From assembly GCA_937892955.1 (NCBI GenBank), contig CALBKH010000097.1:1-30951 (forward strand): DNA of 30,951 nt, given 5' to 3'. Both the position numbers and the translations under genes were made by a program. Below are positions 1-8,465 of this stretch, piece after piece. The stretch's first letter is position 1; each line of letters starts with the position of its first letter. Under the pieces are notes generated by a model. The model was not told the DNA's origin. It saw only the letters and a list, made by a program, of their open reading frames with translations, and ran no database searches. The stretch is from an uncultured Alphaproteobacteria bacterium. GTDB taxonomy: Bacteria > Pseudomonadota > Alphaproteobacteria > Rhizobiales > Ancalomicrobiaceae.

Positions 1-1
1 A

Positions 2-433
2 CATTCGGACGCCGACGGGAATCGCCGGGCGCGAATTTCAAAACGGCCTCTCAGAGATCCGGTCGACAGCTACCTGTCGATGGTCGCCTACGGCTGGCAG
101 CATCACTTTTCGCCGTCCACTTTCGACGAATATTGTCGCCGCTATCTGATCTTTCTCGATCGTTACCAAGGTGTCGACATCATTCGTTACGAAGATTTCG
201 TCGACGACCCCGCACGCGCGATGCGCCACATCTGCACCACTCTGGATCTGACGTATTCCGATGAATTCATCGATCTGTTCGATGCACTGAGGTTGTCCGG
301 CGACAGTGGACGCAGCGGGAGTATCATAGAGAAGAGAGTTCGCAGGATCGATGCCGTAGACATTTCGGAGATGACGAAGGATTCAAATCATTACCGAGAT
401 CTCGCACGGCTGCTCCGATACGAGATTGTCTGA
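2..433 (+). CDS. Sulfotransferase family protein, C-terminal part (5' end outside window)
   Basis: The frame is open from base 2, so the gene starts left of the window and only about 143 codons are seen. The fragment has RDPVDSYLS at bases 53-79, which fits the 3'-phosphate (PAPS) binding segment of sulfotransferases, where an Arg and a Ser hold the cofactor. About 35 residues later comes IIRYEDFVDDP, the usual segment before the C-terminal helices. The family moves a sulfuryl group from PAPS to a sugar hydroxyl or similar acceptor. The next gene, a glycosyltransferase, begins 5-17 bp after the stop, so the two are probably co-transcribed. In this setting the likely substrate is a surface polysaccharide, which is inference. 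The PAPS 5'-phosphosulfate loop would be upstream and cannot be checked. Confidence 0.75.
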   Translation, partial: HSDADGNRRARISKRPLRDPVDSYLSMVAYGWQHHFSPSTFDEYCRRYLIFLDRYQGVDIIRYEDFVDDPARAMRHICTTLDLTYSDEFIDLFDALRLSGDSGRSGSIIEKRVRRIDAVDISEMTKDSNHYRDLARLLRYEIV

Positions 434-438
434 TCGAG

Positions 439-2535
439 ATGGAATTTCGAATGACCACGAATATAAATTTGATCAATCGAGCCATCTCCGCCGCCAAGAG
501 CGGCGATCGTGATGTCGCGGAGCGGCTTCTCGAGGAGATCGAACGGCGAATGGACGCCGACCCGCAGGCGCCGGGGAACGCATCGGTGCGCAAGGTCGTC
601 GAGTTCGTCCGACGAACCTACGACGTCCACCGACCGGTCCAGCCCTCAGAGGTGTCGGCGGCGCCGGCACCCTCCGGCGCAGACGTCTCCGCCGACGGTG
701 GCGTGTCGGTGGTCACCTGCTGCATGAATCGCACGGAAAACCTCCTGAAGGCCCTACCGACCTGGCTGGCTCTGCCGGAGATCGGCGAAGTCGTCATCGT
801 CGACTGGTCGTCGAGAGACCCGGTCGACGTCTCCCTCCGCGAGGCGGGTATCGCCGACCCACGGATCCGCATCGTGCGAGCCGTCGACGAGCCGCGCTGG
901 ATCTTGTCCTATGCTTTCAATCTCGGGTTCCGGCACGCTCGGCACGAACGTATCCTCAAAGTCGATGCCGATATCACCCTGAAACCGACATTCTTCAGCA
1001 GCAATATTCTGAAGCATGGAACATTCATCGCCGGCAATTGGGAAGTCGCGGAAAAGGGTCAGGAACACATCAATGGATTCTTCTATCTGTTCCGTGAAGA
1101 CCTTTTGAATATACGTGGATTCAATGAATATATTACGACTTATGGATGGGATGATGATGACATATATTCGCGTCTCGGGAACTATGGTCTGAAGCGCATC
1201 TGCGTGGACACGAGTTCGATCTATCATATTCCTCATGACGATGCTCAGCGGCTCGGCCATGCGGGGGATGAGACGATCCACGCCGTCGACGAGTTGCATA
1301 CCGATCCGCTGTTCAAGATTCGCGGCAATCGCTACCTCGCGATGGTCATGCCACCGTGGAAGATCGATCGTCAATTCGCCCCGTTCGACATCCTGCGGGA
1401 CGAAGGCTCCTATATCGAGGTGCGTCGGAAGAAGAACGAAATGCCGCATTATGTCGGCGACGACATCAAGCAGGATGCGGAATACTACGCTGCCCTCGAA
1501 CTCGTTTCGTGGCGTGTCGGGATGCAGGCCTATCATCTTTCCCGCGCCGGCTTCTACAGGCTGCTCGAGAGCAAGCGGCTCGGCGAGATCACCACGGCCG
1601 ACATCGACGCGTTGGTCGCCGCCGAAGCGACGGCGAAGAACGCTGCGCCCGCCTCCGGCGGTCCGGCCGCGCCGCAGATATCTTCGCCGCGCCGCAAGCT
1701 CTTCATCGACACCCAGCACGGGCTCGGCAACCGTCTCCGCGCCATGGCGTCGGCCGCCGTGATCGCCGATGCGACCGATCGCGAAGTCGTCGTCGTCTGG
1801 CAGCCGGACCATCATTGCGACGGCCGCATCTTCGATCTCTTCGACTATCCCGGAGCGGTGATCGAAACGACCTTCGTCGATGCGGCGCGCTCGAAGGGGA
1901 TGTCGGTCTTCAACTACATGGAGGTCGAAGACGGAGCCGACAAGGACGGACCCGTCGTCCTCGACCCGACCAGAGACGCCTACGCTCGCTCCGCCTATGT
2001 GCTCAACAACCCTCATACGAGTTGGGACCTCGAGAACCGGTGGCTGCAGAATCTGACGCCCACCGCGTCGGTCCTCGATCTCGTGAACCGGGTGCGGCAG
2101 CCGAACGATCTCTCGGCCCACGTGCGCATGGAGGCGGGCGCCGGCCTCGATCACAACACCTACGATTCCCAGGAGAACTGGACCGAGGAAGGCCACAGAC
2201 TGCTGCACGAATGGCGTGCCAAGAGCCATTTCTCCCACTTCATGAAGCGGATCGACGCACTGATCGAGCAGGGCGCGGCGCGACACATCTTTCTCGCCGC
2301 CGATCGCCCGGAGACCTATGAGGAATTCCTCGGGCGCTACGGCGATCGCGTTGCCTTCCTGTCCAGGGATGTCTATGATCGCTCCGCAACGCAGCTGCGT
2401 TACGCTCTCGCGGATGCGATTCTATTGAGTTCGGCGCCGCGAATGCTCGGATCGACATGGAGTTCGTTTTCCGAGTTGGCGATGCGGTTATCAAAATCGA
2501 AGATGACCGTAGAGATGAGCGGTAGGGATTTCTGA
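439..2535 (+). CDS. Two-domain glycosyltransferase: GT-A (GT2-like) plus C-terminal NodZ/fucosyltransferase-like domain
   Basis: This protein of up to 698 aa has two apparent catalytic domains. Residues 1-85 form a helical, Ala/Pro-rich lead. Residues about 88-330 look like a GT-A fold: VSVVTCCMNR opens the nucleotide-binding strand, D176-A-D178 is a DxD metal/sugar-nucleotide motif, and YGWDDDDIYSRL (from residue 235) resembles the acceptor-side acidic motif of GT2/GT7-type enzymes. After an Ala/Pro linker at about 395-415, residues 415-698 start with HGLGNRLRAM and include HVRME, LAADRPETY and STWSSFSELA. These resemble the NodZ/O-fucosyltransferase GT-B group. Two ATGs are possible, 439 and 451; neither has a strong ribosome site. 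Bases 960-1220 are clearly more AT-rich than the rest. It probably adds two sugars of a surface glycan. Donor and linkage cannot be read from the sequence. Confidence 0.75.
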   Translation: MEFRMTTNINLINRAISAAKSGDRDVAERLLEEIERRMDADPQAPGNASVRKVVEFVRRTYDVHRPVQPSEVSAAPAPSGADVSADGGVSVVTCCMNRTENLLKALPTWLALPEIGEVVIVDWSSRDPVDVSLREAGIADPRIRIVRAVDEPRWILSYAFNLGFRHARHERILKVDADITLKPTFFSSNILKHGTFIAGNWEVAEKGQEHINGFFYLFREDLLNIRGFNEYITTYGWDDDDIYSRLGNYGLKRICVDTSSIYHIPHDDAQRLGHAGDETIHAVDELHTDPLFKIRGNRYLAMVMPPWKIDRQFAPFDILRDEGSYIEVRRKKNEMPHYVGDDIKQDAEYYAALELVSWRVGMQAYHLSRAGFYRLLESKRLGEITTADIDALVAAEATAKNAAPASGGPAAPQISSPRRKLFIDTQHGLGNRLRAMASAAVIADATDREVVVVWQPDHHCDGRIFDLFDYPGAVIETTFVDAARSKGMSVFNYMEVEDGADKDGPVVLDPTRDAYARSAYVLNNPHTSWDLENRWLQNLTPTASVLDLVNRVRQPNDLSAHVRMEAGAGLDHNTYDSQENWTEEGHRLLHEWRAKSHFSHFMKRIDALIEQGAARHIFLAADRPETYEEFLGRYGDRVAFLSRDVYDRSATQLRYALADAILLSSAPRMLGSTWSSFSELAMRLSKSKMTVEMSGRDF

Positions 2536-2536
2536 C

Positions 2537-3724
2537 TTGACTTCACCGAAGATCGCTGTTTTGGGCCCTCCGGGCCATGTGCGCGAACCGGAACGGTTCG
2601 ACGACGCGACGTTGCTGAAGGTCCTCGGCAACAATTCTGGAAATCTCATGTTCCAGTATGCCACCACGCGGATCCTCGACGGCGAGATGGTTCACCTCGG
2701 ACTCTCCGAGGTCGACTACACCGACAGAGAGGCTCTGAAAGGCGTCGAATTCGTCGTCTTTCCAGCCGCCAACCACCTCCGCCTGGGAGCCGATTGGACC
2801 GGCCTGAACAACTTCCTCGCCGGCACCAGGCGGCGTCTGATCATATTCGGGCTGGGGGCCCAGTCTCCGAAGATCGGGGGTGAGGCCGAGACCATCGCCG
2901 CGCTGAAGGCCGACCCGCACGTTCGTCGCATGGTGGACATCTTCCGGGACCAGGCGGCGTTCGTTTCGGTGCGTGGGGAGTATTCGCGGCAGGTCTGCGA
3001 AGCTCTCGGGCTTCCGGATGTTCGGGTGCTCGGCTGCCCTTCGGCGCTGCTCAATCCGGATCCGACGATCGGTCGCAAGATGGAGGCGCGATTGAAGGAA
3101 CTCGCGGCGAGGGATACCCCGCCGCGGTTCGGTCTGACGGCCGCCGCCCCCTTCGAGATCTCGGGCGACCCGGTCAAACGGGATCTGGAGAGGCGCCTCT
3201 TCTCGTGGCTGGCGGGAAGCGATGGCGTCTACGTCCAACAGTCGGGCGGCCAGAACGCGATCGATGCCTCCAATGGACGTTGGTTCCGGATCAGCAGTCA
3301 GGTGCGCGCCTCGATCGCCGCCATTCTGGCGCCCGACATGGACCTGAACGACTTCTGGGCCTTCATGGCGCGGGCGGGCCGCTTCTATACCTCGGCACCG
3401 CAGTGGATCCACGACAACGCCAAGATGGAGATGTTCATCGGAACCCGTCTGCACGGCAACATGGCGGCGATCGCCGCCGGCACACCCGGTGTGATCGTGG
3501 CCCACGACAGCCGGACCGATGAACTGGCCAACACCATGCTTCTGCCGAGGATCGGCATCGCACAGGTCGAGGCGGCGCGCGATCTCCACGATGCGCTCGC
3601 CCGTATCGAATTCGACGGCGCCGCATTCGACCGCTGGCGGGCGAGTGTGGCGAGGGAACTGATCGCGGCCCTCGGAGCCCTCGGGATTCCCGTCAAGCCG
3701 AACATCCACGACATCGCCGCGTGA
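2537..3724 (+). CDS. Polysaccharide pyruvyl transferase family protein
   Basis: This 395-aa protein matches the polysaccharide pyruvyl transferase family (WcaK/CsaB/ExoV type, PF04230), which transfers pyruvate from PEP to make ketal-pyruvate on sugar residues. Key segments are GNNSGNLMFQYA near the N-terminus, IIFGLGAQSP, VSVRGEYS, VLGCPSALLNP, and FIGTRLHGNMAA with H306, the conserved RLHG segment near the C-terminus. The start is a TTG at 2537, one base after the upstream stop, with GGTAGGGA at 2521-2528 as ribosome site; this suggests translational coupling to the glycosyltransferase. No signal peptide is seen, so it acts in the cytoplasm, probably on a lipid-linked repeat unit. Some family members transfer other groups, so the pyruvate donor is likely rather than proven. 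Confidence 0.85.
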   Translation: MTSPKIAVLGPPGHVREPERFDDATLLKVLGNNSGNLMFQYATTRILDGEMVHLGLSEVDYTDREALKGVEFVVFPAANHLRLGADWTGLNNFLAGTRRRLIIFGLGAQSPKIGGEAETIAALKADPHVRRMVDIFRDQAAFVSVRGEYSRQVCEALGLPDVRVLGCPSALLNPDPTIGRKMEARLKELAARDTPPRFGLTAAAPFEISGDPVKRDLERRLFSWLAGSDGVYVQQSGGQNAIDASNGRWFRISSQVRASIAAILAPDMDLNDFWAFMARAGRFYTSAPQWIHDNAKMEMFIGTRLHGNMAAIAAGTPGVIVAHDSRTDELANTMLLPRIGIAQVEAARDLHDALARIEFDGAAFDRWRASVARELIAALGALGIPVKPNIHDIAA

Positions 3725-3814
3725 CGGAGGAAACTCCGGCGCAACCTCGTTCCGAGAAGGGTCGAGGGCGTCTCGACCGGGTGAGGCGAGCCCGGTTCAC
3801 GAAGGGAACGGAAG

Positions 3815-4558
3815 ATGGATTGGACCAACACGATCGATCGCCCGCCGAACGAGAACCTCGCCCGCGTGAGCGGGGCGACGACGTTCGAGAGGTTCGTCTC
3901 CGCCGGTCGCGGCATCGCGCGGACCGTCAACGCCCACATCGACGAATTCCTCGGTGGCCGCAGCGACTTGAAGGTTCTCGACTTCGGCTGCGGCTGTGGC
4001 CGCGTCGGGCTACCGATGTTCTTCGACCACGGAAAGTTGACCCACGCCTGCGATATCGACGCCAGCGCCACCGCCTATCTCGGTCGAGTATTGCCGGACG
4101 TCGACGTTCGCACCACCAGCTTCAAGCCGCCACTGCCCTATGACGACGACACTTTCGACGTCGTCTATTCGATTTCGATATGGACGCATCTGTTGGAGGC
4201 CGACCAATTGGCTTGGCTCGCGGAGATGCGGCGCATCATCCGCCCCGGCGGCTACCTCATGGCGACGACCTCGAGTTACAAAGCGATCGAGCATCGCAAG
4301 GTCGCCATGAAGATTCCCGCTTGGCAGGACGTCGATCCGGAGACCCTGAGGACCGCGGGTATCCTCTACCGGGAATCCGCCACGCTGAAGAGCCATGCGG
4401 ACAAGTATTTCCCCGGCGTCACCGATTCATACGGCCAGACCTCGAATGATCCGGCCTACCTGATCAACAAGTGGTCCGACTATTTCGTCTTCAAGCGCCA
4501 TCTGATCAACAACATCGGTGGCGTGCAGGACATGAATATTCTTCTCAACGCGAAGTGA
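3815..4558 (+). CDS. Class I SAM-dependent methyltransferase
   Basis: This 247-aa protein has the Rossmann methyltransferase signature VLDFGCGCG at residues 54-62 (motif I, SAM binding). An acidic residue follows at the end of strand 2 (ACDIDASA), then DTFDVVYSISIWTHL (motif II region) and IRPGGYLMATTSS (motif III), the usual order. A ribosome site, GGAACGGAAG, lies just before the ATG. It follows the pyruvyl transferase by 90 bp, a stretch in which I see nothing. Neighbours suggest it methylates a sugar or polysaccharide, but the acceptor cannot be deduced. The tail from about residue 165 (SADKYFPG..NKWSDYFVFKRH) is family-specific and was not recognised. Confidence 0.8.
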   Translation: MDWTNTIDRPPNENLARVSGATTFERFVSAGRGIARTVNAHIDEFLGGRSDLKVLDFGCGCGRVGLPMFFDHGKLTHACDIDASATAYLGRVLPDVDVRTTSFKPPLPYDDDTFDVVYSISIWTHLLEADQLAWLAEMRRIIRPGGYLMATTSSYKAIEHRKVAMKIPAWQDVDPETLRTAGILYRESATLKSHADKYFPGVTDSYGQTSNDPAYLINKWSDYFVFKRHLINNIGGVQDMNILLNAK

Positions 4559-4704
4559 TCGTTCGACGCGATGGGATCGTGACGCGGACGCCGAGCCGGT
4601 CAGAGCTTTTCCGAGGCCCGAGCGCCGCGATCCGGCGATCTCGGTCGCTCGGCGTACCGAGGTGAGAGGATCCGAGACGGGCGGACGCCCGAGCGGAGGG
4701 CAGG

Positions 4705-6660
4705 ATGGAACGGCTGAAGTTCACCGCGGTCAGGTTGCCGGGGGTCGCCACGCCGGCGGTCGTGTCGCCCTTCTCCTTCTTCCTGAAACCGGTCGGGCCA
4801 CGCGTGCAACGTGCGGCTTTCGACGGTGAACACATCTTCGATCGTTCTGCCTACCTGGTCTTCACTCTGTACTCACCCGTAGCGAAGGGCATGAAGGCCG
4901 ACATAATCAATGGAGATGTCGGCTTTCCTTCTGTTCATCTCGTTAATTCAAACAATTCCGTCTTCCGTTTTTCTCGCGGAAACCTGAAGGATTTCTTCGA
5001 CATTTCGAGGGCCGGCGAACCACAAGAGATTCGCCTGCCGCTTTCGGCGTTCATCTACGATCGAGATCTGCGCACGAATATACCGGTCGAGGGTGACTTC
5101 TTCGATGCCGGGATCGTCAGGATCTACTTCGATTTTCTCGCCGACACCGAGAACGACGTCGACATCCGTCTCGAAGACCTCGCCATATGCCCCGGGTCGG
5201 ACGATCACTCGTTGAACGTCCAAGACCTGGTCGTCTTCGAACGGATGAACCAGAGCCGATCCTTTCCCAAGTTCTCGACGCAGTCGCACGAGATGGCGTT
5301 CAGCATCTCGCTGAGCGCCGTGGGATTGGCGGTCGGAGCCATCGGTGGAAAACTCGCGATCGAAGTTCTCGCCGATGCCGTCACGGTCGACTCCTTCTCC
5401 TGCATCCTCAAGGAGGAGCACCTCTCCGGAGCCTTGAAACTACCTCGCGTCGGCAGTTACCTGGTGTCGGCGACCGTGACGTCGCCCGCCGGTGACGTCC
5501 TGGCCCGGTCTCGGTGGCCCGTCGTTCGCTGCTTGCCGATGGACGAGGACGGGTGGGGCGATGTGCTCGGCATGTCGGACGAACAACACTACGAGTTGAT
5601 CGCCGCCTGTGGAGGGGCCTGGGATCGCTTCGTCCTTTCGTTGCAGAAAGTGATCAGAGTCGGCGACCGGTTCCGCTTCACGCGCGGGGTCGGCCTGATG
5701 CCGTCGCTACCCCCGGGGATCGGACGCAAACGCGTGCTGGCGGTGTTCGGGATGCCGCGTTGGCTGTCGCGCCGCAGCGATCTTCCCGACTACTATCGCT
5801 ATGGTCCCGCGGATTGGGACGAATACCGGCGTCTGATCGGTTGGATCGGCGAGCGTGCGGTCCGCGCCGGCATCACGCACTACGAAGTCTGGAACGAGGC
5901 GACCGCTCTCGGACACTGGAACGACGACTTCGACGTTCTGATGCGTATGCATCGGATCGTGCGCGAGACCTTCGCCGAGGTGGCGCCGAGCCTGACGATC
6001 ATCGGCGGGTGCACCCACAGCTGGCACTTCGACTTCATCGAGAAGTTCCTCGTGGCCGGCGGGCACGAGACCTGCGACGGCCTGGCCATCCACGGCTACA
6101 CCTATCAGCCGGAGGACTACGTCCGGTTCTTCGATCGGATGGAGAGGCTGGTCGAAGCTCACGTCCCCGCCGAGAGGGATTTCGGCATCCACATCACCGA
6201 GCTGGGTTTCCGCTATCCGGTGTTCTCCCTCGACAGCCAGGCCGATTGGTTGATGCTCTTCACGCTCGAAGCGGCCAGTCGGAAACGCTATGAAGCCGTC
6301 CTGTGGTTCAGGTTCGCGAACCCGAGAGTCGAGATCACATCGGGCTATCGGCAGAGTTCGGCGACCGGATATGCGCTGGTCGGCAACGCCGAGAGCTACT
6401 GCCGCCCGGCGCTCGTGGCCTACTCCATCACCAACTATCTGCTCGCCACGGCCGATCGGGTCGTGGCCGAGGGGCAGGCAGACCAGCGATGCTATCGCTT
6501 CTATCGCGGTGACGAACTCTTCGCGATGGTCCACCGCGATCGCGGTCGGCTCGAAGGAGAGTTGCCGAAAGGGTGGCGGCTGTTCGATCTGCAACGGTTG
6601 GAGACGGCCGGCACCGCGCTCGGCATCTCCATCCGCCCTGGTTTCCATCAGGCGGGCTGA
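4705..6660 (+). CDS. Clan GH-A glycoside hydrolase (GH39/PslG-like) with N-terminal beta-sandwich domain
   Basis: This 651-aa protein has two parts. Residues about 30-175 look like a beta-sandwich, carbohydrate-binding type domain (many aromatic/Asp strands, for example IVRIYFDFLAD). Residues about 285-600 look like a TIM barrel of clan GH-A: THYEVWNEA places the acid/base at E398 after the typical Asn397, and HITELGFRYP places the nucleophile at E499, about 100 residues later as in the clan. The closing ELFAMVHRDRG region looks like a small beta domain. The start is supported by GCGGAGGGCAGG just before the ATG. No Sec or Tat signal is visible, which is odd for a polysaccharide hydrolase. 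It sits 146 bp after the methyltransferase at the end of the tailoring block. PslG in Psl loci is a GH39 in a similar setting, so a role in trimming or editing the polymer is plausible. Confidence 0.7.
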   Translation: MERLKFTAVRLPGVATPAVVSPFSFFLKPVGPRVQRAAFDGEHIFDRSAYLVFTLYSPVAKGMKADIINGDVGFPSVHLVNSNNSVFRFSRGNLKDFFDISRAGEPQEIRLPLSAFIYDRDLRTNIPVEGDFFDAGIVRIYFDFLADTENDVDIRLEDLAICPGSDDHSLNVQDLVVFERMNQSRSFPKFSTQSHEMAFSISLSAVGLAVGAIGGKLAIEVLADAVTVDSFSCILKEEHLSGALKLPRVGSYLVSATVTSPAGDVLARSRWPVVRCLPMDEDGWGDVLGMSDEQHYELIAACGGAWDRFVLSLQKVIRVGDRFRFTRGVGLMPSLPPGIGRKRVLAVFGMPRWLSRRSDLPDYYRYGPADWDEYRRLIGWIGERAVRAGITHYEVWNEATALGHWNDDFDVLMRMHRIVRETFAEVAPSLTIIGGCTHSWHFDFIEKFLVAGGHETCDGLAIHGYTYQPEDYVRFFDRMERLVEAHVPAERDFGIHITELGFRYPVFSLDSQADWLMLFTLEAASRKRYEAVLWFRFANPRVEITSGYRQSSATGYALVGNAESYCRPALVAYSITNYLLATADRVVAEGQADQRCYRFYRGDELFAMVHRDRGRLEGELPKGWRLFDLQRLETAGTALGISIRPGFHQAG

Positions 6661-7042
6661 AACCAATGGCCTTTGACAATGACCGAAGGCGTTCCTCGCA
6701 CGAGTTTCGCGTGCCTTCGATCGCGAATGAGGAAGTCGCGTTCCTCCGATGGTCGGATGCATCGGCGCCGCGGGCCTCCGGCATGACAGGTTTCGCCTCG
6801 GGCATCGTGGGAGCGGCTCGACGGCGGGTCGCGCCGGGCGCCGGTGGGCCGGACCAAGGGCACGCCGATCGTCGTCGACCGTCGATCGGCTCGGGTTCTC
6901 TACCGGGAACGCCCTCGTGTCGGGTGTCCGACGTATTTCATTTTCCGGGTGGGATCGACGTTCGCGCCCGGGATAATTCCGCCATAATCGGCGGCAGGAT
7001 CGGGAGTTCGCGGACCGACGTGGTCCGAGTGGGAAACACGAC
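6661..7042. other. Intergenic stretch between the glycosidase and DUF1800 genes
   Basis: This 382-bp stretch holds no recognisable gene. An ATG at 6666 opens a + frame that runs past 7042, but its translation is Arg/Gly-rich, matches no family I know and overlaps the DUF1800 start by about 200 bp, so I do not call it. A small inverted repeat (CCGCC ATAATC GGCGG, about 6981-6996) lies some 50 bp before the DUF1800 ATG, in the lowest-GC part of the gap. It may mark a promoter or operator; this is weak. Confidence 0.3.
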
Positions 7043-8461
7043 ATGGCACGGGATCGGGAACGAGCCTCCTTCGTCGCGGTGCGTCGATTCGGGCTCGGCG
7101 CCCGGCCCGGTGAGATCGTCGCCCTTCGCGACGACCCTCGTGGTGCCGTACTGGCACAATTGCAGCCACGAGCCGGATTGCTCGCCTCTTCGGATCTTCC
7201 GTCGACGGTGGAAGCGCTCCGCCGTTATTGGGTCTACATCGCCGAGGTGAAGCGACTGCGGGAAGCCGAGCCGCCGAAACCGATGGCGGCGGCGGCGCCG
7301 AACTCCCCTTCCACCGCTGCGATGTCGCCGATGCCGGCGCCGATGCCGGCGTCGGTTCCCGAACAACTCCACCGCGGCGAGTTCGAAGCGCGGCTCGACC
7401 GTCAGCTCTCGACGACGACGCCGATGGTCGAGCGCCTGGTGAACTTCTGGTCCAACCACTTCTGTGTCGCCAGCCGCAAGGGCCCGATGCTCCGAACCGT
7501 CGCCGGCGCCTATGAACGCGAAGTCGTTCGCCCTCACGTCTTCGGCCGCTTCGCCGACATGCTGTCGGCGAGCGCGCACCACCCGGCGATGCTCGCCTAT
7601 CTCGACAACAACGTGTCGATCGGACCGTCGTCCAAAGTCGGTCAGCGGAGCAAGAAGGGCCTCAACGAGAACCTCGGACGCGAGATCCTCGAACTCCACA
7701 CGCTGGGTGTCGAGGGCGGCTATTCGCAGGCCGACGTCACCGCTCTTTCGGCGGCGTTGACGGGTTGGGGCTTCGCCGGAATGACGGCGAAGTCCGGAGA
7801 GCCCGGCACGTTCCTGTTCTCCCCCGAGCGCCACCAACCCGGACCGGTTCGCGTCCTCGGCAAGGAGTATGCTCAGGGCGGTGCAGATCAGGCCGAAGCG
7901 ATCTTCGAGGACCTCGCCCGCCACCCGGCGACCGCGCGCCACGTCGCCCGCAAACTGGTCCGACACTTCGTCGGCGACCAGGAGCCGGCCGGGTTGGTCG
8001 CCCGACTGACGCGCGTCTTTCTCGACACCGACGGTGATCTGCGCGCGGTCTCGTCGGCTCTCGTCGGCTCCGACGAGGCGTGGCGGGCGCCGCCGGCCAA
8101 AGTTCTTCCTCCTTGGGACTTCCTCGTCGCCACCGGCCGGATGCTCGGGATCGATTGGCGTTTCGGCGAAGCGAACCGCATGCTCTCGCTGTTCGGCCAG
8201 CCATTGTGGAACGTTCCGTTCCCGAGTGGATGGCCCGACGACGACGATGCCTGGGCCGCCCCCGCCTCCCTCCTCGAGCTTCTCGACGCCGTGGCGGCAC
8301 TCGCCAGGCGCAACGCCGGAGATCGGAACGTGCCGCGTCTGGCCGACGAGACCATCGGGGCATTCCTTCATCCCGAGACACGCCGAACGATCGAGCGGGC
8401 GGAAACGCCCGAGATCGCTCTGACGCTTCTCCTGATGTCTCCCGATTTCCTGCGGAGGTGA
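7043..8461 (+). CDS. DUF1800 family protein
   Basis: This 472-aa protein carries the family marks of DUF1800 (PF08811): an opening RFGLGARPGE, FWSNHF at about residue 135, the NENLGREILELHTLG segment, GYSQADV, and RKLVRHFVGDQ further on. No function is established for this family. No signal peptide is visible, although DUF1800 proteins are usually discussed with exported DUF1501 partners. A Pro/Met/Ala-rich insert lies at residues about 78-112. The DUF1501 gene starts 4 bp after the stop, and its ribosome site overlaps the end of this gene, so the two are coupled. This pairing is widespread in proteobacteria and planctomycetes. Confidence 0.85.
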   Translation: MARDRERASFVAVRRFGLGARPGEIVALRDDPRGAVLAQLQPRAGLLASSDLPSTVEALRRYWVYIAEVKRLREAEPPKPMAAAAPNSPSTAAMSPMPAPMPASVPEQLHRGEFEARLDRQLSTTTPMVERLVNFWSNHFCVASRKGPMLRTVAGAYEREVVRPHVFGRFADMLSASAHHPAMLAYLDNNVSIGPSSKVGQRSKKGLNENLGREILELHTLGVEGGYSQADVTALSAALTGWGFAGMTAKSGEPGTFLFSPERHQPGPVRVLGKEYAQGGADQAEAIFEDLARHPATARHVARKLVRHFVGDQEPAGLVARLTRVFLDTDGDLRAVSSALVGSDEAWRAPPAKVLPPWDFLVATGRMLGIDWRFGEANRMLSLFGQPLWNVPFPSGWPDDDDAWAAPASLLELLDAVAALARRNAGDRNVPRLADETIGAFLHPETRRTIERAETPEIALTLLLMSPDFLRR

Positions 8462-8465
8462 CGAG

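Noticed and set aside
3721..4143. A 140-codon frame starting at the end of the pyruvyl transferase
   Set aside because: It overlaps the methyltransferase in another frame and is Arg-rich without motifs; the methyltransferase has clear motif I-III and a good ribosome site.
6666..7250. Possible small gene starting at ATG 6666
   Set aside because: It overlaps the DUF1800 start by about 200 bp, has no ribosome site or known motif, and its Arg/Gly/Ser-rich composition looks non-coding.
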